Counted from the first letter of the stretch, positions 34,174 through 44,174 are shown. The stretch is 64,000 bases of DNA from Actinacidiphila rubida (GCF_900110255.1 NZ_FODD01000013.1:62001-126000); one strand, 5' to 3'. Notes: generated by a model not told the origin, from the letters alone. Translations and numbers: made by a program.

Positions 34174-35247
34174 GTGTCTCGGGTTACCGTTTGCGCGGAG
34201 GTGGCCTTGCTGGAAGTCCTGGGGCTCGATCAGCCCGCCGAAGCACTGTATTTCATCCTCGTCGACAACCTGCCTCTGACCGTCGCGGAACTGGCGCGCC
34301 GCACCGGCATCGACCACGACGCGGTCGCCGCGGCCATGGTCAGGCTGGAGGACGGCGGGCTGGTGTCCCGGCTGCCCGGGAGCCCGGCCAGCTACACCGC
34401 ACTGCCGCCGGAGCACGCGCTCGAAGTGCTGCTGCTGGCCAGGGAGCGGGACATCCAGCGGGTGCGCGCGCTGACCGAGCGGCTGACCGAGCGGCACCGC
34501 GACGCGCGCCGCGACCGCGACTCGTCCTCGCTGATCCAGGTGATCACCGGCCGGGACGGCGTCGCGCGCTGCGGCCAGCAACTGTTCAACCGCGCGGAGA
34601 AGGAGATCCGCGGTATCGACGCGCCGCCATACGCGGAGGCCCGCGACGGCGCGCGGGTCAACTCCGCGGCCGTGATCGAGGGCCGCGGCGTCCGCAGCCG
34701 CTTCATCCACGCCCGCGACAGCCTCAACACCCCCGGCGCGATGGAGCGCGTGGAGGTCGACATCGCGGCGGGCGAGGAGGTGCGCTTCCTGCCGGAGGCG
34801 CCGATGAAGCTGATCATCGCCGACGACCAGGCGGCGCTGATCCCGCTGCTCGCCACCCCTCAGGTGCTCGACGCGTGCATCCTGGTCCACCCCTCGGCGC
34901 TGCTCGACGCGCTGTCCACGCTGTTCGAGTCGCTGTGGGCCCAGGCGCAGCCGTACATGCCGGGGCGCAGCGGGCCGGTCGGCGAGGACGAGTTCGTCAA
35001 CGACGAGGAGCGGCGGATCATCTCGATGCTGGCGATGGGGATGCCGGACGAGTCGATCGCGCGCCAGCTCGGTATCGGCTACCGCACGGTGCAGCGCAGG
35101 GTGCAGGCGCTGCTGACCCGGCTGGGTGCGGCGAGCCGGTTCCAGGCCGGGGTGCTCGCCGCCAGCCGCGGCTGGTGGCGCCCGGACGCCGAGGAGCAGG
35201 CCGCGGGAGAGGGCCGGCACGCCGAGGCGCGCGGACCGGGCCGCTGA
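34174..35247 (+). CDS. LuxR-type regulator with N-terminal TrmB-like HTH
   Basis: 357 aa. N-terminal winged HTH of the TrmB/MarR kind (LTVAELARRTGIDHDAVAAAMVRLEDGGLVSRL), a central domain of about 180 residues (EVRFLPEAPMKLIIADDQAALIPL) resembling phospholipase D-like or sensor domains of such regulators, and a C-terminal LuxR HTH (EERRIISMLAMGMPDESIARQLGIGYRTVQRRVQALL). The GTG at 34174 has no ribosome site. A GTG at 34201 has GGAG almost adjacent and is a poorer fit. This two-HTH architecture is common in Streptomyces, often next to secreted proteases. The adjacent S53 gene is a plausible target, which is inference. Confidence 0.85.
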   Translation: MSRVTVCAEVALLEVLGLDQPAEALYFILVDNLPLTVAELARRTGIDHDAVAAAMVRLEDGGLVSRLPGSPASYTALPPEHALEVLLLARERDIQRVRALTERLTERHRDARRDRDSSSLIQVITGRDGVARCGQQLFNRAEKEIRGIDAPPYAEARDGARVNSAAVIEGRGVRSRFIHARDSLNTPGAMERVEVDIAAGEEVRFLPEAPMKLIIADDQAALIPLLATPQVLDACILVHPSALLDALSTLFESLWAQAQPYMPGRSGPVGEDEFVNDEERRIISMLAMGMPDESIARQLGIGYRTVQRRVQALLTRLGAASRFQAGVLAASRGWWRPDAEEQAAGEGRHAEARGPGR

Positions 35248-35269
35248 GCCGGCCGGTCCGCACGTCCGT

Positions 35270-35301
35270 CCCGGCGGCCGCACTCTGGTGCGGCCGCCGG
35301 G
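35270..35301. terminator. 14-bp hairpin between convergent genes
   Basis: CCCGGCGGCCGCAC (35270-35283) pairs with 35288-35301 around TCTG, between the LuxR-type and S53 genes. Confidence 0.8.
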
Positions 35302-35307
35302 CGCCGG

Positions 35308-38300
35308 CTACTGGTGCAGCAGGGTGAAGTCCGCGGTCACCGTCCCTTCCCTGACGACGCGCACGGTGCGGGTGGCCGGGCGGTAGCCGGTCGCCGCCGC
35401 GATGACCGTGAGCGGGTTGTTCGCGGCCGGCAGCCACAGCGAGTAGCCGCCGTCGCGGCCGGTGGTCAGGGAGACGTCGCCGTTCTTCGAGTCGAACTCG
35501 ACCACCGCGCCGGCCAGCGGCCCGGTGGTGCCGTCGGCGGCGGTGCCGGTGACCGTGCCGGTCAGCTGTCCCCAGCCGGCGGGCGGCACCACGGTCATGG
35601 TGACCGGGAGCGCGACGGAGCCGTACGGAGTGTCGCTGTCGACGATCAGCGCGCCCCGGTGGGCGCCCATGTCCGCCGAGGTCATCGCCCCGGCGTCCAG
35701 GGTCAGGCGCACCGTGACCGACGCACCCCCCTTCACCGTCAGCGTGCGGGCCGACGGGCTGAGCCACGGCACGTCACCGTGCGGCTGGTCGTAGCCGGCG
35801 AGCTGCTGCACCGCCGCCTGGGGGACGTTGTACGCGCTGCTGCCGCCGATGACGTACCAGCCCGGGGCGGACTGGGCGTCGAGCACCGGCGCGGCCAGGT
35901 TCGGCAGCGCCGACCAGGAGTCGGTGGCCGGGTCGTAGGCGTGCGCCTCGTTGGTGAGCGCGCCGGCGCTCACCTGCACGCCGCCGCCCGTGAGCAGCTT
36001 GCCGTCGGCGCCGGTGCCGGTGGCCCCCCACAGATCGGTGGGTGCGTCGGCGACCCGGTGCCAGGCGCCGGTGGCGGCGTCGAGCGCGTAGGTGTGGACG
36101 GTGTCGCGCGGCGCCTGGCCGTCGGGCTGGTACACCCCTCCGGAGCAGTAGACGGTGCCGTCGACAGTCCCGCAGGCGGGGAAGGCGATCGGCTCCGGGT
36201 ACGGCGTCCCCGCCGACCAGGTGTCGCTCGCCGGGTCGTAGACCTGCACGTCGTTGTAGCCGCAGTTGAACAGGTCGCAGCCGCCGATGACGTACAGCTT
36301 GTCGCCGGCCACGGCCGATCCCGAGGCCCCGTACGCCGTGGGGACGTCGGCGATCTGCGACCAGCTGTCGGTGGCGGGGTCGTAGACCTCGCTCCCGTGG
36401 ATCGGGGTGCCCGAGGCGTCGCGGCCGCCGGTGACGTACAGCTTGCCCCGGATGAAGCCGTAGGCCGGGGAGAAGCGCTTGGTCGTGGGTCCGGTCAGGG
36501 CCTTCCAGGTGCCCGACGCCGCGTCGTAGGAGCTGAAGGTGCCGCTCCACACGCCGCCGGGTGACTCGCCGAGTCCGGCATAGAGGGTGCCGTGGTCGGA
36601 AGCGGCGACTCCGCCGAAGGACGCGGCGGGCAGGTCGGTGAGCGGCTGCCACGCCTGGTCGGCCGGCGCGGGCGCGGCGGCCGCCGCGGTCCCGCCGGGT
36701 GACGCGGCCGACGCGGACGCCGAAGCCGCCTTCCTGAACACCGTGTTGGGCGTCAGCGTCGTCGGCGTGCCGGCGGCCGCCGGACCGGCGGCGTCGGCCT
36801 TGGGCCCGCCGAGGTTCTGCTCGCCGAGCGTGAAGGTGGCGGGCGAGCCGCCGGTGTTGCGGATCTTGACGTCGACGGTCCTGCTCGAGCCCCACGCCAC
36901 GTTCGCGTTCACGGCGGAGACGCTGTACCGGAGTTGGGCCGGGTGCAGGGCGAAGTCCGCCGGGGTGACCGCGTCGGGCCGCACGTCGGCCTTGGCGGTG
37001 ACCGCCGGGTAGCCGAAGCCGGGCAGGCCGGCGGTGAACTGCTGCTTGCCGGTGCGGCTGGAGAACAGCCAGTACAGGCCGTCGCCGACGGCCGGATCAC
37101 CGGGCGAGGCAACGCTGCGCCCGGAGTCGGCGGGGGTGGCGACGGCACTCACCGTCGCGCCGGACACGCCGGCACCGGTGTTGGCGTCGGTGACCCGGCC
37201 CACGACCAGTCCGCCGGGGCGGGTGACCAGGGTCGGGGTGCCCACGGCGACGTCGTCGATCTGCCAGATGCCGGTGAGGGAGCCGGTGAAGTGGAAGCGC
37301 AGCCGTACCGAGGACTTCCCGGCGTAGTCGGCCAGTTGGACGCTCTGGTGCGAGGGGCCGCCGATGACGTCGGTGTGGTGCCACACGTTGGTCCAGGTGG
37401 CACCGCCGTCGGTGCTCGCGTCGACGTCCGCGGTGAGGTCCCCCAGCCGGTACAGCGACGGCAGGGCGGTCTCGAACTGCAGCTGGGGCTTGGTCTGCTT
37501 GCTGAAGTCGTAGACGGGGCTGATCAGTTCGGTGTCGGCGGGTGCCCAGCCGAGGGCGTAGTCGTCGACCTCGGCGAAGCGGCCGGTGCCGCCGGTCTGG
37601 TTGCCGCGGTTCAGCGGGTCGTCGAACTGCCAGCCGCCGGCGGCGGTGTTGTTCTTCACCGTCCAGCCGGTGGGTGTAGCGGCTGCCGCGAAGGGCTCCA
37701 GGCCGCCGCCCTGGTAGTCGGTGACGTAGCCGGGCGGGAGCGCGCCGCTGGTGTTGAGCGGCAGTGCCAGATCGGCGGTGCCCGGGCCGGTGCCGACGGC
37801 GACGGTGGCCTCCGCCGGCTGGTAGCCGGGGTAGAGCGCCGTGGCGTGCACGGTGTAGGTGCGGTTCATGGGGACCCGCAGGCTGTAGCGGCCGGTGGCG
37901 GGGTCGGTGAAGACCGTGCCGGGCACGCCGTCCACGGTCAGCTTGGCGTAGACGCCCCAGCCGTGCCCGCCGCCGTCCTTCACGGTGCCGGAGACGGTCT
38001 GCGAGGGCACGGCCGTGAGGGCGGCGTCCTCGGTGAGCGCGGCGCCGTCGTCGACGCTCACCTGCCCGAGGTCGAGGGAGGCGTAGCCGAACGCGGAGAC
38101 GGTCAGCGGGTAGTCGCCCGCCGGCACGTCGAGCCGGTAGTGGCCCTGGGCGTCGGTGGTGGCCCGGTAGTCGCCGAGCGCGACGGTGGCCCCGGCGACC
38201 CCCGCCTTGGTGGCGGTGTCGGTGACGGCGCCGCTGACGGTGCCGTGCGGGCCGGGCCGGAAGGCGGCGGTGCCGTTGGGCGTGCCGAGTCCGGTCGGGC

Positions 38301-39576
38301 CGTCGTAGCCGGGCTGCGCGGCGCAGGTGTAGGCGGGGGTGCAGTCCGGCACCGTGCCGTAGCCGCAGAGCGAGCTGTCGGAGCAGCTGGCGTCGTCGCC
38401 GCGGGTCACGTCGTTGAGGGCGCCGGGCTGCTGGTACGGGTACGCGGCGGGGTAGGTGCCGTCGACGGGCGTGCCGGCCAGCGCGTACACGCCGGCGATG
38501 ATCGGCGCGGACGCGGACGTGCCGCCGTAGACGTTCCAGCCGCTGTCGGAGAAGGAGTTGTAGACCGCGACGCCGGTGGCGGGGTCGGCGACGGCGCTGA
38601 CGTCGGCGACGGAGCGCCCGGCGCAGTCGACGCCGGCCTGGAAGGACGGCTTGGGCTCCACCTCGGAGCAGCCGGAGCCGGTGGCGCCCCAGTGCGGGCC
38701 GTCGGAGTTGTACGTGATCCCGTTCCAGACCGACTCGTCCCAGCCGCGTGAGCTGCCGTCGCGGCTGAGGGACGTGCCGCCGACGGAGGTGACGTACGGG
38801 GACGACGCCGGGTAGCTGACGCCGTATCCGTCGTCGCCGGAGCTGAAGACCACGGCGACGCCGGGGTGGTTGAAGTACGCCTCGTCGTAGGCCAGGTCGT
38901 CGGTGCTGTCGCCGTACCCGCCCCAGGAGTTGGAGACGTACTTGGCGCCGAGCGCCACCGCCGTGTTGACCGCGGTGCCCAGGTCGTCGGAGCTGGTCGC
39001 GTCGGCCTCGACGAGGAGGATGTGGGCCTGCGGGGCGACGGCCGAGACCATGTCCAGGTCCAGCGATATCTCGGCGCCCCAGCCCTCGTCGGAGGCCGGG
39101 TAGGCCGCGCCGCCGTGCTCGTCGACCTTGCGGAAGCAGCCGTTGTCGGAGGTGCAGGCGGGCAGGCCGTACTGCGCGCGGTAGACCGCGAGGTCGGACT
39201 CCGCGTTCGGGTTGTCGTAGGCGTCGACGATCGCGATGGTCGCCCCGGCGCCGCCGTCGGCCGGCAGGGCGTAGGCGGACCGCAGGTCCGCGGGCGCGTA
39301 GCCGTCGGGTGCCGTGGCGGTCCCGGCGGCGTCGCGGCGCACGCCGAGGGAGGCGGCGCGGTCGGTGCGCCGCAGCGCGAAGCAGCTGAAGTGGCCGGGC
39401 TTGGGCGTGCCGCAGGCGGGCGCCACCGTGACCTTGCCGGCGGGGGCGGCCGACGGCGCTGCGGCCAGGGCCTGTTGCGGCAGCAGGACCGCGAGGACGG
39501 CGAGGACCGCGGCCAGCGCGGCGGCGACGCGCCGCACGGCGCGCGGCCGGCCCGCGGGTGAACGGAGGACTGGCAA
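35308..39576 (-). CDS. Giant secreted sedolisin (S53) with carboxypeptidase-regulatory and kelch domains (A)
   Basis: 1422 aa from a TTG at 39576; GGAG lies 6 nt upstream and the signal peptide (RRVAAALAAVLAVLAVLL) then has normal length. The S53 domain runs from about 95 to 430 with catalytic Glu169 and Asp173 (EISLDLDMVSAVAP), oxyanion Asp248 (SSGDDGYG) and Ser354 (YGGTSASAP). There is no Pro-kumamolisin activation domain before it. Two carboxypeptidase-regulatory-like domains follow (about 430-640), a MAM/jelly-roll-like region, a third regulatory-like domain, a kelch propeller (about 1000-1290, KLYVTGGRD, KLYVIGGCD, TVYCSGGVY) and a final regulatory-like domain. Probably an acid-active extracellular endopeptidase. 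Confidence 0.92.
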   Translation of the reverse strand: MPVLRSPAGRPRAVRRVAAALAAVLAVLAVLLPQQALAAAPSAAPAGKVTVAPACGTPKPGHFSCFALRRTDRAASLGVRRDAAGTATAPDGYAPADLRSAYALPADGGAGATIAIVDAYDNPNAESDLAVYRAQYGLPACTSDNGCFRKVDEHGGAAYPASDEGWGAEISLDLDMVSAVAPQAHILLVEADATSSDDLGTAVNTAVALGAKYVSNSWGGYGDSTDDLAYDEAYFNHPGVAVVFSSGDDGYGVSYPASSPYVTSVGGTSLSRDGSSRGWDESVWNGITYNSDGPHWGATGSGCSEVEPKPSFQAGVDCAGRSVADVSAVADPATGVAVYNSFSDSGWNVYGGTSASAPIIAGVYALAGTPVDGTYPAAYPYQQPGALNDVTRGDDASCSDSSLCGYGTVPDCTPAYTCAAQPGYDGPTGLGTPNGTAAFRPGPHGTVSGAVTDTATKAGVAGATVALGDYRATTDAQGHYRLDVPAGDYPLTVSAFGYASLDLGQVSVDDGAALTEDAALTAVPSQTVSGTVKDGGGHGWGVYAKLTVDGVPGTVFTDPATGRYSLRVPMNRTYTVHATALYPGYQPAEATVAVGTGPGTADLALPLNTSGALPPGYVTDYQGGGLEPFAAAATPTGWTVKNNTAAGGWQFDDPLNRGNQTGGTGRFAEVDDYALGWAPADTELISPVYDFSKQTKPQLQFETALPSLYRLGDLTADVDASTDGGATWTNVWHHTDVIGGPSHQSVQLADYAGKSSVRLRFHFTGSLTGIWQIDDVAVGTPTLVTRPGGLVVGRVTDANTGAGVSGATVSAVATPADSGRSVASPGDPAVGDGLYWLFSSRTGKQQFTAGLPGFGYPAVTAKADVRPDAVTPADFALHPAQLRYSVSAVNANVAWGSSRTVDVKIRNTGGSPATFTLGEQNLGGPKADAAGPAAAGTPTTLTPNTVFRKAASASASAASPGGTAAAAAPAPADQAWQPLTDLPAASFGGVAASDHGTLYAGLGESPGGVWSGTFSSYDAASGTWKALTGPTTKRFSPAYGFIRGKLYVTGGRDASGTPIHGSEVYDPATDSWSQIADVPTAYGASGSAVAGDKLYVIGGCDLFNCGYNDVQVYDPASDTWSAGTPYPEPIAFPACGTVDGTVYCSGGVYQPDGQAPRDTVHTYALDAATGAWHRVADAPTDLWGATGTGADGKLLTGGGVQVSAGALTNEAHAYDPATDSWSALPNLAAPVLDAQSAPGWYVIGGSSAYNVPQAAVQQLAGYDQPHGDVPWLSPSARTLTVKGGASVTVRLTLDAGAMTSADMGAHRGALIVDSDTPYGSVALPVTMTVVPPAGWGQLTGTVTGTAADGTTGPLAGAVVEFDSKNGDVSLTTGRDGGYSLWLPAANNPLTVIAAATGYRPATRTVRVVREGTVTADFTLLHQ

Positions 39577-39907
39577 AGGGGACTCCAGGAAGTGTCGACG
39601 GCGGAGGCCCGCCCCTGGGACGGGGTCCGGGAGGTGGACGCGGGACGGTTGGAGCCCGAGGAGGCGGACTGACCAGCACAAAGGTCCAGCGGGCGCGTTC
39701 AGCCGGTCAATGCGGGCCGCTGGCGGCTTGGCGCCGTGACGTGTTCACGCCCCGAACGGGACACGAGGGAACCAGCGGGGTGCTTGGGACGTCTACTGGT
39801 GGACGGGGGTGCGTGTTCTCGCCGCAATCCACCAGAAAACACCCGCGATTCTCGTCGGCCGGTGAGCGCTTCGGGCCCGTCGGCCACACCGGGTGACGAA
39901 ACGTGAC

Positions 39908-39923
39908 TCAACGTCATCGTTGA
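39908..39923. promoter_or_regulatory. Dyad TCAACGTCATCGTTGA over the S53-B -35 box
   Basis: Six-bp arms around TCAT. Its right arm overlaps the -35 TTGACA (39920-39925), so a bound regulator would block or recruit polymerase. Confidence 0.5.
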
Positions 39924-39948
39924 CATGGTCTGAACACGAATCGCTAAT
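39920..39948 (+). promoter_or_regulatory. Promoter of S53 gene B
   Basis: Consensus -35 TTGACA (39920-39925), 17-bp spacer and -10 GCTAAT (39943-39948). This predicts a leader of about 80 nt before the TTG start at 40035. Confidence 0.6.
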
Positions 39949-40034
39949 TGGGCCCCGGTGACTGCACCGGCACTCACCGTCGCCCCCAGAGCCGTACACG
40001 GGTCGACCCCTGCAAGAACGCATGGAGTCATTCG

Positions 40035-43000
40035 TTGCGCACTTCGATGAGAACCCGACCACCACTCCGGCGGACGATCTTCGCCGGGCTGGCCGTCGCC
40101 AGTGCCACCGCACTGGCCCTGCTGGGAGTCCAGGCGCCGGCCGGCGCCGCGGCGCCGCTCGCCGCGGCCCCGGCCTCCGCCACCGACGGGCACCCGATCC
40201 TGGAGCCGGCCTGCGCCACTCCGGGCCGGAACGAGTTCACCTGCTACGCCCTGCGCCGCACCGACATCACGCCGGTCAAGGGCCTCACCCCGGCCGCCGT
40301 CACCCCCAACGGGTGGGGTGCGACCGATCTGCAGAGCGCCTACGACCTCCCGACGGACGGCGGCGCGGGCCAGACCGTCGCCATCGTCGACGCGTTCGAC
40401 GACCCCAACGCCGAAGCGGACCTCGCGGTCTACCGCGAGCAGTACGGCCTGCCGGCCTGCACCGCGGCCAACGGCTGCTTCAGCAAGGTCGACCAGCGCG
40501 GCGGCACCAGCTACCCCTCCCCCGACCCGGGGTGGTCCGGCGAGATCTCGCTCGACCTGGACATGGTCTCCGCGGTCGCGCCCTACGCGCACATCCTGCT
40601 GGTCGAGGCGGACGACAACGGCTTCGACAGCCTGGGCTCGTCGGTGGACGAGGCCGTCGCGCTCGGCGCGAAGTACGTCTCCAACTCGTACGGCAGCGAC
40701 TACCGCGGGGGCAACGGCGAGGACCCCTCGGAGACCACCGCGTTCGACGCCTACTACAACCACCCGGGCGTCGCGGTGACCGTGTCGACCGGCGACTACG
40801 CGTACGGCGTCGGCTACCCCGCCGCCTCCCAGTACGTCACCTCCGTCGGCGGCACCACGCTGACGCGCGACTCGGGGACGTCACGCGGCTGGACCGAGTC
40901 GGCCTGGAGCGACGCCGGTTCGGGCTGCTCCCTGTACGAGCCCAAGCCCAGCTTCCAGAAGGACACCGGCTGCGCCAACCGCGCGCTCGCCGATGTCTCG
41001 GCGGTGGCCGAGGGCGTCGCGGTCTACCAGACCTACGGCGCCGGCGGCTGGTCGGTCTACGGCGGCACCAGCGTGTCGTCGCCGATCATCGCGAGCGTCT
41101 ACGCCGACGCGGGCACCCCGGTGGCGGGCACGTACCCCAACTCCTACCCGTATGCCGCGTCCTCGGGCATCAACGACATCACCACGGGCTCCAACGGCTC
41201 GTGCACGCCCGCCTACCTGTGCACCGGCGGCACCGGCTACGACGGACCGACGGGCCTGGGCACCCCCAGCGGCCTGAACGCCTTCCGCAGCGGTCCGCAC
41301 GGTGAACTGACCGGCACCGTCAAGGACTCGGCGACCGGCAAGCCGATCTCCGGGGCGACGATCACGGCCGGCACCAACGTCGCGCACACCAGCGCGGCGG
41401 GCACCTACGACCTCACCGTCCCGGTCGGCACCTACGACGTGACCGTCGACGCGTTCGGCTACGCGAGCACGACGGACCAGGGCGTCGCGGTCGCCGACGG
41501 CCAGACCCTCAGCAAGGACTACAGCCTGACCTCGGTGCCGAGCCAGACCGTCACCGGCAAGGTCAGCGACGGCTCCGGCCACGGCTGGCCGCTCTACGCC
41601 AAGATCACCGCGGACGGCGTCCCCGGCTCGGTGTGGACCGACCCCGCCACCGGCTCCTACTCCATGTCGCTGCCCCAGGGGCACGACTACACCCTGCACG
41701 TCACGGCGACCGACCCCGGCTACCAGACGGTCAGCAAGACCGTCACCGTCGGGGACAGCGCGACGAGCGCGAACCTGTCCGTTCCGGTCGACCGCTGGGC
41801 GGGCACCGCCCGCGGCTACACCCAGCACCTGACCGGCGCCACCGAGACGTTCGACGCCACCGACGCGCCGCCGCAGGGCTGGAGCGTCGTCAACGCCGAC
41901 GGCACCACGGGCGGCTGGCAGTTCGACGACCCGGGCGGCCGCGGCAACAGGACCGGCGGTGACGGCGCGTTCGCGGTGGCCGACAGCGACCACTTCGGCG
42001 GCGCGGCCACCCAGGACACCTCACTGGTCAGCCCGGTCTACGACTTCACGAGCAAGGACGCGCCCGAGGTCGCCTTCAACACCGACTACACGGCGTTCAA
42101 CAACCAGACCGCCGAGGTCGACGCCACGTCCGACGGCGGCGCCACCTGGACCCAGGTCTGGTCCACCACCACCGGCGTCCCCGGTCCCGCCAAGGTCGAA
42201 GTCCCGCTCTCCGACTTCGCCGGCAAGTCCGCGGTGCAGGTGCGGTTCCGCTTCACGTCCCACTTCGGCTGGTGGTGGTCGCTCGACAACGTGTTCGTCG
42301 GCAACCGCGACCTGACCACCATTCCGGGCGGTCTGGTCGTCGGCACCGTGTCCGACGCCAACACCTCGGCCGGTGTCGTCGGGGCCACGGTCACCAGCGA
42401 GGACGACGCCACCCAGTCCGCCACCACCGTCGCCACTCCGGACGACCCGAACATCGGTGACGGCTACTACTCGCTGTTCTCCACCACCGTCGGCAGCCAC
42501 GCCTACGACGCGGCCAAGTCCCACTACACCAAGACCCCGAAGACGGTGAAGGTGGGCGCGGACAGCACCGTCGAGGCGGACTTCCGGCTCAAGGCAGGGC
42601 AGCTGGCGATCACGCCGGCCTCGGTCGACGCCACCGTCGGCTGGGGCGGCACGACCACCAAGCAGCTCACGGTGAAGAACACCGGTGGCGCCCCCGCCAC
42701 GCTGAAGCTCGGCGAGCGCTCCGGCGGCTTCAAGATCCAGGCGCAGGGCGCACCGCTGCAGACGATCAAGGGCACCTACTCCCCGCTGTCCAGCAAGGCC
42801 CATCCCTCCGGCGGCGGTTCGGCGCCGGCCGCGGGCCCCTCGGACGACGCGTGGCAGACCGCCCCCGACTACCCGAACGCCATCATGGACAACGCCGTCG
42901 GCGCCTACGACGGCAAGGTGTACTCCGCCTTCGGCTACACCGGCTCCGCGGACAGCAAGGACCTCTACGTCCTCGACCCGTCCGCCGGCAGCTGGACCAA

Positions 43001-44174
43001 GCTGGCCTCGGCGGCGGACACCCGTGAGGCGGCCGCGCACGGCTTCGTCGACGGCAAGTTCTACGCCGTCGGCGGCTGGGGCTCCTCGGGCGCCCCGGAC
43101 GCCAAGCTGGAGATCTACGACCCCGCCAGCGACTCCTGGAGCACCGGCGCCTCGGCGCCCAAGCCCTACGCGGGATCGGGTACCGCGGTCCTCGACGGCA
43201 AGCTCTACACCGTCGGCGGCTGCGGCGCGACGGCCTGCGGCACCACGGACGCCAGCGCCTACGACCCGTCCACCGACAGCTGGACCGCCATCGCCGCTTA
43301 CCCGGAGCCGATCTCCTGGGAGTCCTGCGCCGGCATCGACGGCCAGCTCTACTGCGCCGGCGGCCTGAACGGCAGCACCGACGTCATCCACTCCTACGTC
43401 TACGACCCGGCCGGCAACAGCTGGTCGCAGATCGCGGACATGCCCACGACGCAGTGGGCCGCGTCGTACACCTCCGCCAACGGGCTGCTGCTGCTCTCCA
43501 GCGGCGTCAGCCAGAACGCGCTGACCAACCGCAGCTACGCCTTCGACCCGCAGTCCGGCACGTGGAGCACGCTGCCGAACGCCAACGTCCCCACGTACCG
43601 GGGCGGCGGCGCGGCCGGCTTCTACAAGGTCGGCGGCGGCGACGCCCCCGGCTCGCCGGTCTCCAAGGTCGAACTGCTGCCCGGGTACGCCCAGGAGGGC
43701 TCGTCCGACGTGACCTGGCTGGGCGAGAGCACGCAGCAGCTCACGCTGCAGCCCGGCGCGAGCTCGACGGTCACCGTCTCGCTGGACGCCTCGGTCCCCG
43801 AGGTGACCCAGCCCGGTGACTTCAGCGCCCAGATCACCGCCGGCAGCGACACCCCGTACACGGTGGCGTCGATCCCGGTCACGCTCCACGTCAACCCGCC
43901 CAAGACCTGGGGCAAGATGAACGGCACCGTCCTGGGCGTCACCGCCACCGGCGGCACCGCGCCACTGGCCGGGGCCACCGTCCAGGTCGACAGCTGGGCG
44001 TCGACCTACACGCTGACGACGACGTCCGACGGCACGTACGCGCTGTGGCTCGACACCCGTAACAACCCCCTGACGGTCATCGTCGCCAAGGACGGCTACC
44101 AGCCGACCGTGGCCACGGTGAAGATCAAGAAGGGACTCGCGGTCATCACCGACTTCACGCTCAAGCGGAAGTAA
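40035..44174 (+). CDS. Giant secreted sedolisin (S53) with carboxypeptidase-regulatory and kelch domains (B)
   Basis: 1379 aa from a TTG at 40035 with GGAG 7 nt upstream; an ATG four codons later is the alternative. Signal peptide core IFAGLAVASATALALLG. It is a paralogue of the divergent gene over its whole length. S53 catalytic residues are Glu170 and Asp174 (EISLDLDMVSAVAP), Asp254 (STGDYAYG) and Ser346 (YGGTSVSSP). Then come carboxypeptidase-regulatory-like domains, a jelly-roll region (WSVVNADGTTGGWQFDDPGGRGNRTGG), a kelch propeller (KVYSAFGYTG, KFYAVGGWGS, KLYTVGGCGA, QLYCAGGLNG) and a last regulatory-like domain. The propeller and beta-sandwiches probably hold substrate or surface. No inhibitory prodomain is seen. 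Confidence 0.92.
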   Translation: MRTSMRTRPPLRRTIFAGLAVASATALALLGVQAPAGAAAPLAAAPASATDGHPILEPACATPGRNEFTCYALRRTDITPVKGLTPAAVTPNGWGATDLQSAYDLPTDGGAGQTVAIVDAFDDPNAEADLAVYREQYGLPACTAANGCFSKVDQRGGTSYPSPDPGWSGEISLDLDMVSAVAPYAHILLVEADDNGFDSLGSSVDEAVALGAKYVSNSYGSDYRGGNGEDPSETTAFDAYYNHPGVAVTVSTGDYAYGVGYPAASQYVTSVGGTTLTRDSGTSRGWTESAWSDAGSGCSLYEPKPSFQKDTGCANRALADVSAVAEGVAVYQTYGAGGWSVYGGTSVSSPIIASVYADAGTPVAGTYPNSYPYAASSGINDITTGSNGSCTPAYLCTGGTGYDGPTGLGTPSGLNAFRSGPHGELTGTVKDSATGKPISGATITAGTNVAHTSAAGTYDLTVPVGTYDVTVDAFGYASTTDQGVAVADGQTLSKDYSLTSVPSQTVTGKVSDGSGHGWPLYAKITADGVPGSVWTDPATGSYSMSLPQGHDYTLHVTATDPGYQTVSKTVTVGDSATSANLSVPVDRWAGTARGYTQHLTGATETFDATDAPPQGWSVVNADGTTGGWQFDDPGGRGNRTGGDGAFAVADSDHFGGAATQDTSLVSPVYDFTSKDAPEVAFNTDYTAFNNQTAEVDATSDGGATWTQVWSTTTGVPGPAKVEVPLSDFAGKSAVQVRFRFTSHFGWWWSLDNVFVGNRDLTTIPGGLVVGTVSDANTSAGVVGATVTSEDDATQSATTVATPDDPNIGDGYYSLFSTTVGSHAYDAAKSHYTKTPKTVKVGADSTVEADFRLKAGQLAITPASVDATVGWGGTTTKQLTVKNTGGAPATLKLGERSGGFKIQAQGAPLQTIKGTYSPLSSKAHPSGGGSAPAAGPSDDAWQTAPDYPNAIMDNAVGAYDGKVYSAFGYTGSADSKDLYVLDPSAGSWTKLASAADTREAAAHGFVDGKFYAVGGWGSSGAPDAKLEIYDPASDSWSTGASAPKPYAGSGTAVLDGKLYTVGGCGATACGTTDASAYDPSTDSWTAIAAYPEPISWESCAGIDGQLYCAGGLNGSTDVIHSYVYDPAGNSWSQIADMPTTQWAASYTSANGLLLLSSGVSQNALTNRSYAFDPQSGTWSTLPNANVPTYRGGGAAGFYKVGGGDAPGSPVSKVELLPGYAQEGSSDVTWLGESTQQLTLQPGASSTVTVSLDASVPEVTQPGDFSAQITAGSDTPYTVASIPVTLHVNPPKTWGKMNGTVLGVTATGGTAPLAGATVQVDSWASTYTLTTTSDGTYALWLDTRNNPLTVIVAKDGYQPTVATVKIKKGLAVITDFTLKRK

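Larger units (their letters stand above)
39577..40034. other. 458-bp divergent intergenic region of the two S53 genes
   Basis: No gene is visible. It holds the promoter of the plus-strand S53 gene, a TCAACG-TCAT-CGTTGA dyad, and interleaved inverted repeats near 39796-39847. The DNA is less G+C-rich than its surroundings. Confidence 0.65.
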
